Shown here piece by piece: positions 46,107-58,665 of a DNA stretch of 64,000 nt. The notes beneath the pieces were generated by a model. That model saw only the letters and a list, made by a program, of their open reading frames with translations. It did no database searches and had not been told where the DNA came from. This DNA is from Adineta vaga (lineage: Eukaryota > Rotifera). A program made the position numbers and the translations under genes. Location of the stretch: positions 15,686,001 to 15,750,000 of the forward strand of contig CP075495.1 of the NCBI GenBank assembly GCA_021613535.1, given 5' to 3'. Numbering within the stretch: the first letter of the stretch is position 1; each line of letters opens with the position of its first letter.

Positions 46107-46690
46107 TTATTCATCTTTCTCGTACTGATCACAGTACCACGTGTAGCTAAGAAATAAAAAAAGAAGACATATAATACAAAATAGAAATTGAATAGTAAGA
46201 TCTACAAAAGGAGGAATAAAATATTTGATTGATGATAAAGCTGTTAAACAACCCAAAACACCAGCAAACCAATTCAAATAATCTATGACTGATCGATTTC
46301 ATATTTTATATTTAACGTCTTTTATTTTTGAGCCAACAAACACTATAATTACCCAGGTTGATCAAAACGGCACCGTATACAGTGCGTTTTCGGAACGTAA
46401 ACTGTGACAAAACGGTACCTTTACGGCAGTAAATAGGCCGTTTCGTCCTGTAATCACGGGCGTAGTTTTACGGCCTCGAAAACCGACTGTATTCTGCTTC
46501 AAAACGGACCGTATTGTTCGACATGGGTAATATACACAAAGCTTGCGTATCTTTTATAATCATCATAGTATATATTGCCGACTCTTCCTCGATTCCATAT
46601 CGTACAAATTGAGCTATGCACAACAAGAACGACAGAAATCCACAAAAGACAACGCCAATACACAACCAAAAAAATGCTTCATCTTATTTT
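46107..46690 (-). pseudogene. Multi-pass membrane protein gene split by a MITE
   Basis: Two coding pieces on the minus strand. The first (about 46530-46690) reads EAFFWLCIGVVFCGFLSFLL, then CIAQFVRYGIEEESA: one membrane helix and a loop. The second (46107 to about 46288) reads DYLNWFAGVLGCLTALSSIK, then a helix ending FLFLSYTWYCDQYEKDE and a stop. A 178-bp MITE sits between them. If it lies in an intron the gene may still work; if it replaced coding sequence the gene is dead. No 5' exon is visible upstream of 46690. Family not recognised. Confidence 0.5.
46351..46528. mobile_element. 178-bp MITE with ATTACCCA ends
   Basis: Begins ACCCAGGTTGATCAAAACGG and ends CCGTATTGTTCGACATGGGT. Including flanking ATT/AAT, the ends match over 23 bp with about five mismatches. 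The interior is full of ACGG/CCGT words. It belongs to the same family as 37921-39628 and the partial copy at 57407. Confidence 0.75.
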
Positions 46691-47275
46691 TATACGTGTA
46701 GAGTTTAGATGATTTTGAAAATATTTACGTGAAATAACTAGTGAAATAAGTCATGTATTTATATTCTACAAAATACGTCAGATCGAAACGAAATTTCTTT
46801 ACTTTTCTTTCCTATAGCCGTTAATGAACACAATCAGCTAGACGAAAATATCATGTTCATGTACTATTTTTCAATAAGAAACAAATGGAACGATTCATTT
46901 AACTGTGTAACAGCAAGCACGAATCCAATAATGAGTAGAAAAATGAATGTTTCTTTTTATTATTATTTCTTTATGTGAAATAATTTTCAGTTTACATAGA
47001 AATTTCATTAATAATCGAATTGATTTCTCATATACGAATGATGAATATAACAGAATATGTGATTCCTTCGAATAAATATTCTAAACCAGTGAGTGAGATT
47101 TATTTATTTGAATTTCTACATAATATTTAGAAAAAAAAGCATTCGAACAAAAAAATTCAAAATTCAAAACAATGTTTAAAGAGAAGATCAGATTCAAAAA
47201 AGACCTTTTTTCGTTGATTTTCTAAAAAGAAAAAATAATAAAAATTAAAAAAGAAAGAAAAAAAACAAATGAAAT
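46691..47275. other. Intergenic sequence
   Basis: Separates the membrane-protein remnant from the septin 3' end. No gene seen. Confidence 0.35.
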
Positions 47276-50200
47276 TTACGAATGAGAAGAATTTTGATCA
47301 TGAAATCCTTGTTTATTGAAATTTTCTTCCCATTGACGTCGATTTCGTTCAAATTCTTGACGTTTCTGTTCAATTTTCTGTTCTTCTTGTTGAATATTCA
47401 CTTGAAATGTTTCTTGTGTTTTTAAGAGCTAAAGAGCAACAAAAAAACGAGATTTTTTGACGTGAAAAAAGAAACTCTTTTACATTTTGTTTATTTTCTT
47501 CTAATTTATGTAATTTTTCTTCAACTTTCGTTTGATAAACATTTTCCATATCTCGTGACATTTTCTCTAATCTTGCTTCAGTTTCCATTCTTTCATCATC
47601 AAGTTGAGATAATAAATTTCTTTTCAAAAGAAAAAATAAAGATAAATGAATTGCAATGAAAAAGGAAAAGAAAGAACAAACTTATTAATTGATGATGTTT
47701 GTAAAATCTTTCCATTTTTTGATTCATTTCCATGAAAAGAACTTAATTTTTTATATCGATAATTTTCATAATGATTATTATGTGTTACATCGCGTAAATC
47801 ATTCAAATTTGTTTTAATTATCATTGATCGTAATGCAATAAAATCACTATGAGCTTCATCTTCAACTAAATATCGAAAAACAAAAAAGGAAATGTGAGAA
47901 AGAAAACGAGAATATTCTTTACCATCAACAGTTCCCCAAGCATATTGTCGAACTCTTGAACGTTTAGTTCCACGTTCTAAAACAAAATTACTTCCAACGA
48001 CAGCAAATGGAACTTTATCTTTATAAGTTTTATTTATTTTATTTTCATCATTATGATCGGGAAATTCATAAAGTTTAATTTTTTCATTTGTTATATCTTG
48101 CATAATGGATTTTTTAAATAAACGTAATTCTTCTGATGTTAATGTATCAGCTTTAGCAATAACAGGAATAATATTAACACGATCATGAAGACGTTTCATA
48201 AATTCAATATCTAATGATTGAAGACTAAAATCAAAATAATATTTCTTTGATTTTGAAAATATTTAATAATAATAATTCAAATACCTATGACCTGTTGGTG
48301 TTATAAAATAAAGACAAGCATGAATTCGATTATCAATAATATGTGCTTTTCGTACAACACGTGATTCAGCATTAAGATATTCTTCATATTTTGAATCAAT
48401 ATAATCAATAATTGGTTGCCAACTAAAATTAAAAGTTTTGAAAAGAAAAAGAGAAGTTTTTTTCTAAAACAAACCAATTTGAATTATCAACTGAATCTCC
48501 AAAACCAGGTGTATCAACAATAGTTAAACGTAATTGAACACCTTTTTCTTTTAAAATAATTGATGATGAATCAATAGTAATAGTTTTCTTTTTTCGATGA
48601 ACAGTTGATGGAAAATCTTGACCATAAAGTTCAGTTTGAAATAAAGTATTTATAAATGTTGATTTTCCTAAACCAGATTGACCAACAACCATTAAATTAA
48701 ATTCAAAACCTTTTTTCACGGCTCGTCGATGAACTTGATCAGGTAATGAAACAAAACCAACATTTGAACTGATTTCTCTTATACGTGGTGCTGTTTGTTG
48801 CTGATCTTTATTCGAAGAATTTAATTCAGATTCTCGACGTGTTGAAAGTAATTTCGATATTGATGATGATGAGGAAGGATTTAATGAAGGTAATGGACGA
48901 TAATAATCACCATTTGTTGTTGATGATGATGATAAACTTTGAAGTAAAGGAGATTGTTGAAGATCATCAATTGTTATTCGATGTGGAGAACTTTTTCGAG
49001 TTGTTAATGATGTTAATGTTGATGAAGGTGGTGGAGGTGGAGGAGGAATGGGAGGAGGACTATCAAGGGTTGAAGTTTCACTTTTTGATCCAATAGAATT
49101 CGATGTTGATCGAAGATATTGATCATTACGACGCTAAAATGAAAGATAAATAAAAATATTTTAGAAAATAAAAGAAAAATTCTACTTTTGATTTCCAATC
49201 AAAGTATTTTTCCAGATTTTCTCTTAATAAAACTGAATCAGATAGAATATTCTTCTCATGTCCACCAATAAACATATCTTTGAGATTTTTTATTCAAAAA
49301 AAAAACGAACATTTTCTTTCTGATCTTATCTTTTCTCTTTTTTTTGCGATAAAACTATTCATGGAATGTCAAATGATTTACGTGATTACAACTCATTTTT
49401 TTTTCTTCTTAATGAAAATCAAAAGAAAAAAAAAGCTTTAATAGAATCATTTTTGATTTGATCGTTTCGGTTCAAAGACAAAATGAACAACTGTTTGATC
49501 GATCAATCAGTTTCAACAAAACTCATTTGTTTTTTTCTTCTTCTTAAACTGAACTTTAACATAAAATCATTTATAATATTGAGAAAAGATCAATGAATAG
49601 TTTTGATGATGTAATTCGTATTTTCTTGAGAATGAAAAGATTAAAAATGTGAAAAGACTCTATACTTATTTGAAAGATCGAATAAGAGAAATTTCTACAA
49701 GAAAATATTTTTCATTAAAAAAACTAAAGATTTGAAATTTATCGAATGTTTTTTTATGTAAATAAAAAGAAAAATGAATAATAAATTTCGAAAATAAATA
49801 AAATTCATTTCCATAAGAATACCTGTTGTCGTATTGTAGTCATTTTTGTTTGTGGTATACGTAACGCCATGAATGATGTTCAACAAGAAATGTCTCACCT
49901 AGAGAAATGTCAAGAAGAAAAAGAGACACACTTTCTTCTTCTTCTTCTTCTTTTTCTTCTTTTCTTTTTCTTCTTCTCTTTACAATTCTTTTATAAAATA
50001 GTAACGATAGTCCGTGATGTAATTTCGATGTCTATGAAGGTTATCACAATCGTCAAAAAGAAAAAAACCAAATCGAATTTGATACACTTTACAAAAATCA
50101 ATCGATTACAAGAAGGTTAAACGAAATCGATTCAGACTTATCAATAAACAACCAATGAGGATCATCTCTTTCTCTCTCTCTCTTTTTACACATTTTTATT

Positions 50201-50611
50201 GATTTATTCTTCTCACTACTATTTTATTTTCAATACACGTTTAGAACAAAATACCATCATGCATCAATAAAAAAAAGAAATATATCGATACATCTATTTG
50301 CTATTGACATATGTGACAACTCATTTAACATTTCTTTCTTTTCATTTCGAATTCCAACTTACATATTTATTATTCATATTTGTTTGCTGATCAGATAAAA
50401 TATGATTGATTTGTTTAAGAGTTGAAAGTGGATGTGTAAAATCTGATTTGATTAAATTTTGATATTTATTCATAACTGTTGATTGATAACGAGATGTTGA
50501 TGTGGAAAATGATGATGAACTAAGTGGATTTGTTATAATAAAATTGTTTTTTTCATTTAAATCTTGAGAATAAGTTTTTGATGATGAATCAGACGTTAAA
50601 ATTGATGACAT
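47276..50611 (-). CDS. Septin GTPase, eight exons with two possible first exons
   Basis: Shared exons: 48475-49133, 48285-48422, 47923-48224, 47682-47865, 47484-47619 and 47276-47428. The 5' exon is either 49823-49870 ([16 protein letters not shown]) or 50363-50611 ([16 protein letters not shown]...). Both end in phase 0, so each gives an intact protein (about 539 or 606 residues). The N-terminal part is Ser/Pro-rich with a polyproline run ([11 protein letters not shown]). The GTPase domain shows GQSGLGKST (P loop), [19 protein letters not shown] (G4) and the septin unique element ending WGTV...[14 protein letters not shown]. The C terminus is a coiled coil (from about [20 protein letters not shown]). 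Septins form filaments at the membrane and cell cortex. No breaks in the frame. Confidence 0.93.
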
Positions 50612-52189
50612 GACCTAAATAAAAAAACAAAATGATATATGAGCTTTGTTCCGTTCGTTCGTTTTTTCTTCTTCTTGTTCTATGTCGATGTCTCTAGTGA
50701 ACAGTGAATGAGAAGATTACTCGGCATTGCGTCTTCTCGTTTCTCCGATTATATAACATCTATTCATATTTTATCATCAATAGAATATTTATTAAATTAG
50801 ATACAAAACTTTCTCTCTCGTTTTCTTTACAAATAGACAATGTGTCAAGGTCAATAAATACTTAAATTATCTTTATTTATTACAAAATATCTCGATTCAT
50901 TTATTCAATATAGACGAGATTGACTTCCTGTATGTTTTATTCGATTGATCAATTCTTATATTAAAATTATTCATTGAGAAAAATAAAGAGTATAGATACA
51001 TTTCGACTTACTTAAACTTCTCTTTTTTTGGATTAAAAAGAAAGCGCAACGTTCTTCTGTTTATTTGCTTAAAGCATTGTTTAAATAATTGATCTGCAGA
51101 TGAATACAGTTGGTCATCATTTCTTTAGAAAGAATAAGAAGTCTATTTGATATAAGTAAGAGCACCTTAAGAAAGAAAGAAAGAAAGAAAGAAAGAGAGT
51201 TAACGAGATTCACTCATTGATATTAGTGAATATAATGATAGTCTGTACCTCTCCCTTTCTTTTGTATATATTTGATAGACATATAAACGCTCCCTTACAA
51301 CAAGAAAAAACTAACAGCAGAGGTCAAATAACAGCTGGATTTATAATTGATAACAAAATCTATTCAATGATAATCAATTTTTTCTCATTGAATAAAAAGA
51401 TATGATGTGATATCTTAAATGATAAATAAGAGAAAAAAAGACATGCTGAATAAAGAAAAATTTTTATTGTTTAACTGTTTTTTAATGCGTAGAGAGAAAG
51501 AGATGAAAGAAAACATATTTAATAAATAACTGTCACGATGAATTAGAATTCTGTGATGAGAGATAAAATTTATCTTTTTCTTCTCTATACTAACAAGTCA
51601 AAATAACGATGTACACTGCACACTTCTTCAACAAGAAAATATCTTTGTCATTCCAAATAATGAACATAACTATACTATGTACTTTTTCAGGATTTCTAAT
51701 CTGTATTACAACTCAAATTATCTTGATAAAAGCTACGAAAAAACTTTTTGTTTTACTACAGATTTCTAGAGATAAACTTGCTCTATAAAATATACAAATT
51801 TTTTCCTAATTTCTAGAAACATTCATTCGAAGGAGCACAAAACAGTGATTCTATTTGACTATTTTTCATTCTTTTGATCAAGTTATATATGAATAAAAAT
51901 CTATTAAATATTAATTACACAGCTTATTAGAATAAAACTAAAAATTACTGTAAAAAAGTGCATGTTACAGTCACATTTATAACTTCTTTGTTTCTTAAGT
52001 TATAGATTAGCAAGTTTTTTGCAATAACTACATCAATATATTCTCTTTAAAATGACTGATAAAACATACTTTACGTTGGAAATTATCAAGCACGTTTATC
52101 AACGTAAATCAATCATTAAGAGGATAAAACATTTTCTTTTCTTTTCTTTTCATTTTTTTCAATAATTGTTACATTCTAAATTCTTTGCA
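50612..52189. other. Intergenic region
   Basis: Between the septin 5' end and the F-box gene. Contains a (GAAA)n run at about 51171-51197. No gene supported. Confidence 0.4.
51171..51197. repeat. (GAAA)n microsatellite
   Basis: About six or seven GAAA units in a row. Confidence 0.85.
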
Positions 52190-54072
52190 ATGCAACAACT
52201 AAAACGTCAACGAGGCGATAGTTTTGGTAATTTTCATGAAATGAATGATCGAAAAAAAATCATAATGAAAACAAAGAGTGTGTAAGTAAAATAAATAAAC
52301 TTAATTTTATTTGAATTCTCGTTGAATCTTTTAGTATTAGACAATTTGAAGATCTTCCAAATGAACTTATTTATGAAATATTTGATTATCTTGAATATTA
52401 TCATATTTATGAAAGTTTTTCCAATCTTAATGATCGATTTCGTTTTCTTCTTATGGAATCAACTCTTCTACCAAAAATTAATATTTCTTTAATATCAAAA
52501 ACAACATTCAATCGTCATAATAAAGATATAATTATACCTAATAGACATCGAATTGGTGTTCTTAGAATATCGAATTATTTTATGTTTGATGAAAATACAT
52601 TTATCTTCTCACAATATCAATCTCTTCGAACACTTATCATTGAAAAAATCAAATTAATACATCTAATAGATGTTCTTCATCAATTAACTTCATTACCAAA
52701 TCTTTCTTCATTAAATATTTCATTTGTTTTCATTGCGATATTGTAAATTATCATTGAGAAGAATGATTTTTGACGATGATATAATACCATTAATTATCAA
52801 TAAATATAGTTCAATAGAACGTTTAATTATCGATCATCGAATAGGATTTTATGAATTAATTACATTATTATCATATTTTCCATGTCTTCGTTCTATTTCG
52901 ACAACATATTTATGGCATGAGCAGAATCTGATATTAAAATCATCTTGTCCTATTTTAAATCATTTAACACATGCATATTTGAAATTATTGTCTGGTGTAA
53001 CATTCAATAATTTAGAACAGTTCTTAATCAACTGTTGTCCTTCTCTTCAAATGTTACGTATTTCTGGTGATGAAGAATTTCTAAATGCTAACAGATGGCA
53101 ACAATTAATATCTTCGTTTTTAGTACATTTACAAACTTTTGATATTCAGTGTAAAATACGTCCACAAAACGATATTACTCATCGAAAACAAATTGAAGAA
53201 CAGATGGATCTTTTTAATTCATCATTTTGGTCTGAACGACAATGGTTTTTTGAATGTCGTGTTTATTCACAAAGAAATTATTATCAAACAATCTTCTGTT
53301 CAACAAATCCATTTAGGTAATTAATAAGAGCATTTTTAATACCATTATATATTTAGGAATTTTTTTTATTTTAGACGAAAAACTTACAGATTATGTAAAC
53401 AATGGGATAAAATAATTCATAAAAATAATTTTCAAACAATTTTCAATTCAGTCGACCATGTCATAGTGAAAAGTAAAGCGGCAATTAATGAATATATGTA
53501 TTATTTTCCATACACTACAACACTCACACTAAATCGTAATATTTTTGTTATTGAAAAAGAGATTGAAATTAGTCTTATTTGTGTTATACCTTTGAAAAAA
53601 ATTAAGACTTTAATAATGGATTGTAATCATTTATGTCCTTTGGTAATGTGTCAATTATTATCTCATATGCCCAATCTTCATACATTAGTATTTCGAGGAA
53701 TATCATTTTACAAACGAAACAGAATATTTATTGAACAAAATGAATTATTTCGATCAACATCTAAAACAAATTTAATTAAAAATCTTAATATTGATGAAAG
53801 TTGTAGATTAGAGGACCTAGAATTTATTCTTAAATTATTTCCTCATTTTGCAATATCTTGAAATATACACAGAACTATATGACATGGAATTAATATTACA
53901 AAATCTATTGGATAAAAATAATACGAATACTGATCATTTGATCTTATTATGTTTTCTAAGGACAAATAAATTTTATTATCGCAAATTGATACAATTAATT
54001 AGATTAAAAATTCTGCCACGTAAATGTAAAACAATTCTTAATGAACGTAATAAAAAGTTATATGTGTGGTGA
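52190..54072 (+). pseudogene. F-box/leucine-rich protein, broken paralogue
   Basis: Exon 1 is 52190-52281, then a 53-bp intron, then FEDLPNELIYEIFDYLEYYH (F-box), ISNYFMFDENTFIFSQ and LPNLSSLNIS. There the frame breaks: about 20 residues present in the paralogue are missing, and reading resumes in another frame at SLRYCKLSL. It continues to STNPFR, an intron (53320 to about 53376) and a second large exon. Near 53844 an extra T (TTTTG instead of TTTG) stops the frame at HFAIS, and the tail continues in another frame as LQYLEIYTELYD to LYVW. Two lesions against the intact gene at 60719-62516 make this a pseudogene unless the assembly is wrong at both. The intact relative lacks intron 1. Confidence 0.8.
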
Positions 54073-55394
54073 TAATGTTCATGTTCAACTTGTATGAGAA
54101 ACAATGTTTGTTTTTGAATATTTCTTTTTATTATGAGTAAACGAGCTGTTTCGAAGAACGTTTGTTGAACATCTGATTTGCCTCTTTTTTTAGTTTGTAA
54201 ATGACATTTTCTTAATCAAACAATTTATTTTAAAAGTATCCATACCACAAGAACTGATACTTCTGTGTTATTACGACGATTAGAAATAATATCACTAATT
54301 ATTTTACTCATCGCGATGTCTGTATATCAGCTTCTAGGAGCTATATTTATTTTTTATTTTTTTGAATAAAAAAATTCACTAAATTTCAATACTTTTAAAC
54401 TGCGATTTTGTCACGCATGGACAGGTCATATTTACAAAGAATTTTTACCACGATCATGAAGAACCATTTGCATTTGCGATCCTTCAGCTAATTTAAGTTG
54501 AAATCTGAACATTCAGAATGGACAATCTAAAGAATATCTACTACTTGTCTCATCGAATCCGCATTCGCCTATTGTGACTTTCTTTGCAGTTTTCAGATTC
54601 CATTAGGTTGCCATTATCGATGCATCTGAAATAATGATGTCGTAATTTATGAGCTAACACTGATATTTATGATGGTTATCAATTGAAAAAAAAAGGATTT
54701 TTCGACCGCGAGGAAGTTGCACACTAAATCATCTTCATCACAATCATAGTTGAAAAATAAATTAACATGGCAATATTCAGCATATATAATGGTAATTTTA
54801 ATGGCAAATGATATTTCTTTTTACATGAACATATGTTGTAATAACTGCTCCAACTATTCACACATTGATTGAAGGATTTGTCGTTTAATAACACCACTAA
54901 ATAGGATTAATATGAACAACTGATGTTTCGAATATTATTTTGAGTAAGTATGAATAGGAAGTTTTGTAAGTATCTATTGAACTTAATAACAATAGTTGAT
55001 TTGTATCATATAAAATAGAATCTGTTGCTTAGAACTATATAGTACTGATCTTTGTAGTAGTTCTCTCTTGCTTTTCGAGTTTATATTCTATTGCGCCTTC
55101 TCCTTCGTTTATTTCTAATCTTCGCATCAAGTATACGACATTGTGAAAACTAAATGACAAACTACAGACAGCTAAGTGTGATGTAGCGAGTTTCTTAGAT
55201 GTTGTTTAAACTATAATATAAGATCTAATCTTCGTTAATATACGTTTGTGGAAGCTAGGTTTATAAGAATATTAGAAAAATATACGACTTTTCTACGTAA
55301 TTATCTTATTCGTAAATTCGAAACTAGACAGAAACAATCGAGAGAGCCAGAAAAGCGTCGCTCAAGTTTAGATTATAGTAATGTAAGTTAAATT
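54073..55394. other. Intergenic sequence
   Basis: No gene or clear repeat that I can support. Confidence 0.35.
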
Positions 55395-57090
55395 ACAAAG
55401 ATTAGATGGAGGTCCATTTGGACAAAATTATGAAGAAATGAAACATAAACTAATTCAAAATATATCATCATGTACAGTTTCAGAAATAGAAGAAAGATTA
55501 TTATGTAGTGGTTGAGATTTTTGTATAGAGAATAAGATTAAGAATTTTCTATAGTTTGAAACAGACTAAGAACTACGGAATGCTTCGCAACAACTGATGA
55601 AAGTATCTAAACATAAGAAAACAAATAATCTGTGTGATGAAGAATCAGCTGCTTTAAAATCATTAAAATGTAATAATAGTATAGTTATATTAGATCGCGA
55701 AGGATACATGAAAAAGAGCAATTTGAGCAATTAAATATCGATAAATTTCATTTTAAACGAGAAGAAGAATTAAATAAATATATTTTATCATTGTACAAAG
55801 ATAATGTAATAGATAGCACAGTTCGTCATAATCTAAAATCAACATGTCAGTTTCTTATGGACTTACGATTACGACCGATTATATCAACCATCGAAATACT
55901 TAGCTAAAGCTATAGGAGATGCTCGTTTACAAACTTCATTATATATCAAAGAGATAATACTTGATGAGAATAAATCATACGTAAAATGTAGTTTTTATGT
56001 AGAAAGTCTGTGTACGAATGTGCCAGTTAAAGTAGCAATAGAAAGCATCTAGATTATATGTGCTAACATAGGAAAATAACAGACGCACCTTTCAGATATC
56101 ATAATACGGCTTATAAACAGATAGACGGAGTTGTCATCAATAATCCTCTAGCACCTAGATTAGTCAATTTATAGATGCTGAAAATGTAAGAAACATTAAA
56201 TAGAATTCGTAAAAATAGACTCATAGTCCGATTAATATATTTAGATGACATTCTTGTCTAATAAACAAATGACATGAGACTTTTAATTTTACGCTTGGAC
56301 GTGAGTCAGATAATTCTATTTCATTTCTTTATGTTCTTGTAACTCAAAGATGAAAAAGATAACTAGCCACATCATTGTATCGTAAGCCAATTTATATAGG
56401 ATTGTGCGTGTTCTAGGATAGTAATCATAAAATCGTCGCTAGAAGTTAGATCTAATAAGAACATTACTAATACGTTTCCATAGAATCTGTTCGAAACAAT
56501 CAATAATGAAAGATGAGTTATATTTAAGACAAGAGGCATTAAATGATGATGCATATCTGCCACATATAATTCGAAGAGATATAGCTGAAGGAGAAATAAT
56601 TCAGACAAGACTCACCCATTTGTACGTCAAAAATTAAGAAATATTGTAGAAAACCAATCCCTAATGTAGATATTCAATTCGCATTCAAGGAAAACATGAG
56701 TTTAAAAAGCGTTTTCTGACCTACACCAAAAGAAACAGATTAGAATAAGAACTTAGTACATTCTATCCCCTGTTTAGATTGCAATAAAGTTTATATAGGT
56801 GAAACTAGTCGTACGAAAGAAAGTCGAATGAAAGAACATAAAGCGAATATTAGAACTCTATATCGACTAAATCTAAATTAGTAGAACACATTATGACACA
56901 AAAACATCAGTTTGACTTTTCGAATATTCAAGCACTAGCGTTAGAAAGCGTCTGGAAAAAACGAGTAATCCAAGACAATATTCTATCCAGTAGAACTTTA
57001 GGGAAATCGATCAACCAACAAAAAGATACAATTCAAGTAGTTATATCGATAACATCCATAGCTAAAAATAGAGAAGATTAAGAGAAATAC
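55395..57090 (+). mobile_element. Decayed Penelope-like retroelement with GIY-YIG domain
   Basis: Despite many stops and frame changes, the order of a Penelope-like element is clear. ALKSLKCNNSIVI near 55660 is the N-terminal motif. The reverse-transcriptase block reads CSFYVESLCTNVPVKVAIES near 55990-56050. IDGVVINNPLAPRLVNL follows near 56130, then LIYLDDILV near 56235, the catalytic YxDD. Near 56770-56850 comes CLDCNKVYIGETSRTKESRM, a GIY-YIG endonuclease with its typical preceding Cys pair. A C-terminal piece reads HQFDFSNIQALALESVWKKR. Many bdelloid Penelope-like elements (Athena) lack this endonuclease, so the presence of GIY-YIG is notable. It is not functional in this form. Confidence 0.85.
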
Positions 57091-58130
57091 CATTTCAACA
57101 TAAATCATTAAAATTCATTAAGTCAGTCCCCGTCTTTTTATTATAGTCTTATTTATTGTTTATATGTTGTGAGAAGTGTTCCACACCTTAAGATTAGGGT
57201 CGACACCCTCTACATAGTTATAAATAAGTTATTAGCATATGATTCGATTGTATTCCTTTAATTAGTCTACCTATTCTTGTTTATATCTTTAATAGAATTC
57301 AGTCTTACTTATCTTATCAGTCTTGTTTATATTTTCCAATAATAATTCAGTCTCATTCATCTTACATTTACCAAATAAAAATAAAAATAAAAATAACACT
57401 AATAACAACCCAGGTGTATGAAAACGGCGATCGTAATCAAGAATTATAAATTACGGTCAAATACGGTCAAAATTAAAGCATTACGTTACCATTTTCGATC
57501 GCTGGAATGATCGTCCTGAGAACAAAAGCAATATCTATACACCACGAAAAACACGTTAAACATCAACAACAATAATCCATATTTTTTTTGTTTATATCTC
57601 CTTAGATTTATGTAAAATTAATTTTCATTTCATTTAATAAATATTCATAAGATCATTCCTGATGTTGTGTTCAGTTTAAACACGAAAGCTCGAATCTCTC
57701 GTCTTTTATTCCTGTCGATTATGTTTCTGTCCTGTGATTTTCGTTAGACTTTTTCGATGACCTTTTGTTACGCAATATTATGTCCGTATATTATTACGTC
57801 ATTATATTGCGTCGTTGTTTTTCTCTTGTTGTTTCAATTACACCTTATCTATTTTCACTGTTTCATCTTTTTCTTTTTTGTGGCTTTTTTCATTGCCTAT
57901 TTATTGATTTCAACAATCGCATCATTTATCATTACGGTAGGATATTTTATTTTATTGCGTGAGTTCTCTTTCATTAGAATAGATCCTGTTCCTGTTGTTT
58001 GGCCTTCTTTGTTTCGAAGGTTACAGTCAGAGTCATCACACATTATAGAGAACCTCACGAATAGTTTAGAAGTCAAAGAAAAAGTTTAATCCTCAAATCG
58101 AGTTAACGATCTCCACACTACTCAGATGTT
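57091..58130. other. Repeat-rich flank of the retroelement
   Basis: Contains an (AAATA)n run near 57367-57396, a partial ACCCAGGT element (57407 to about 57510) and a copy of the TTAACGAT..CTACACTACT repeat near 58100. A 110-codon hydrophobic frame at 57757-58089 is open but shows no family and may be chance. Confidence 0.4.
57407..57510. mobile_element. Partial ACCCAGGT/ACGG element
   Basis: ACCCAGGTGTATGAAAACGG matches the left end of the element at 37921 almost exactly. It is followed by ACGGTCAA words. No right end (ACCTGGGT) is seen nearby. Confidence 0.6.
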
Positions 58131-58665
58131 AAATCAGCATTTGAACCTTTATAATCATTAGATGAATCTTTAGGTGCTGCACCATCATCTCCACCAGGAA
58201 CATCTACATTTGCATCAACCTCTGTATCGGGTAAATAATCGTGTAAAAATTTATAATCATCATCTGAATCACCAAGGAATTAGGCAGAGCATCATCAGAA
58301 CCATTAGAAGCTAAATCAGCATCGGAAATATCATTCAGTGAATCAAATAATACAGAAGATATGACGATACAATCACACGATCCAATAAATATTTCTGTCC
58401 AGTCATTACAATAGTTATTAAGAAGACATAATCCAAATAAAGTAGCAATATTTAAGTTTGGTGCAGCTACAAATTTAATCATGGATTATATAAAAAAATT
58501 GATGCAGAAACAAAATTAGATGGAACTGTTGATTGTAATTTAATTGACGTTGAATAGATCGATGGTATGATATTTACATCAGGTGGTGACTCTGGATTAT
58601 TGTATTTTGTTCCTGTTGCTAGGCATGTTGGGTCGAGAGAAAAGAAGTCATATAGTATCACAATA
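58131..58665 (-). pseudogene. Degenerate gene remnant, Asp-rich tail
   Basis: The minus strand reads FSLDPTCLATGTKYNNPESP...SIKLQSTVPSNFVSAS, then after a frame change NLNIATLFGLCLLNNYCNDW...DSLNDISDADLASNGSDD. After another change it reads GDSDDDYKFLHDYLPDTEVD and an acidic end. Composition is protein-like in all three pieces. Family not recognised. The multiple frame changes suggest a pseudogene or unresolved introns. Confidence 0.4.

Noticed and set aside
48785-49096. Plus-strand frame of 103 codons rich in Met, Leu and Val
   Set aside because: Antisense shadow of the Ser/Pro-rich septin exon.
57757-58089. 110-codon hydrophobic frame
   Set aside because: It consists mostly of Phe/Ile/Leu from T-rich sequence, has no family and lies between repeats. 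Kept only as a mention in the flank entry.
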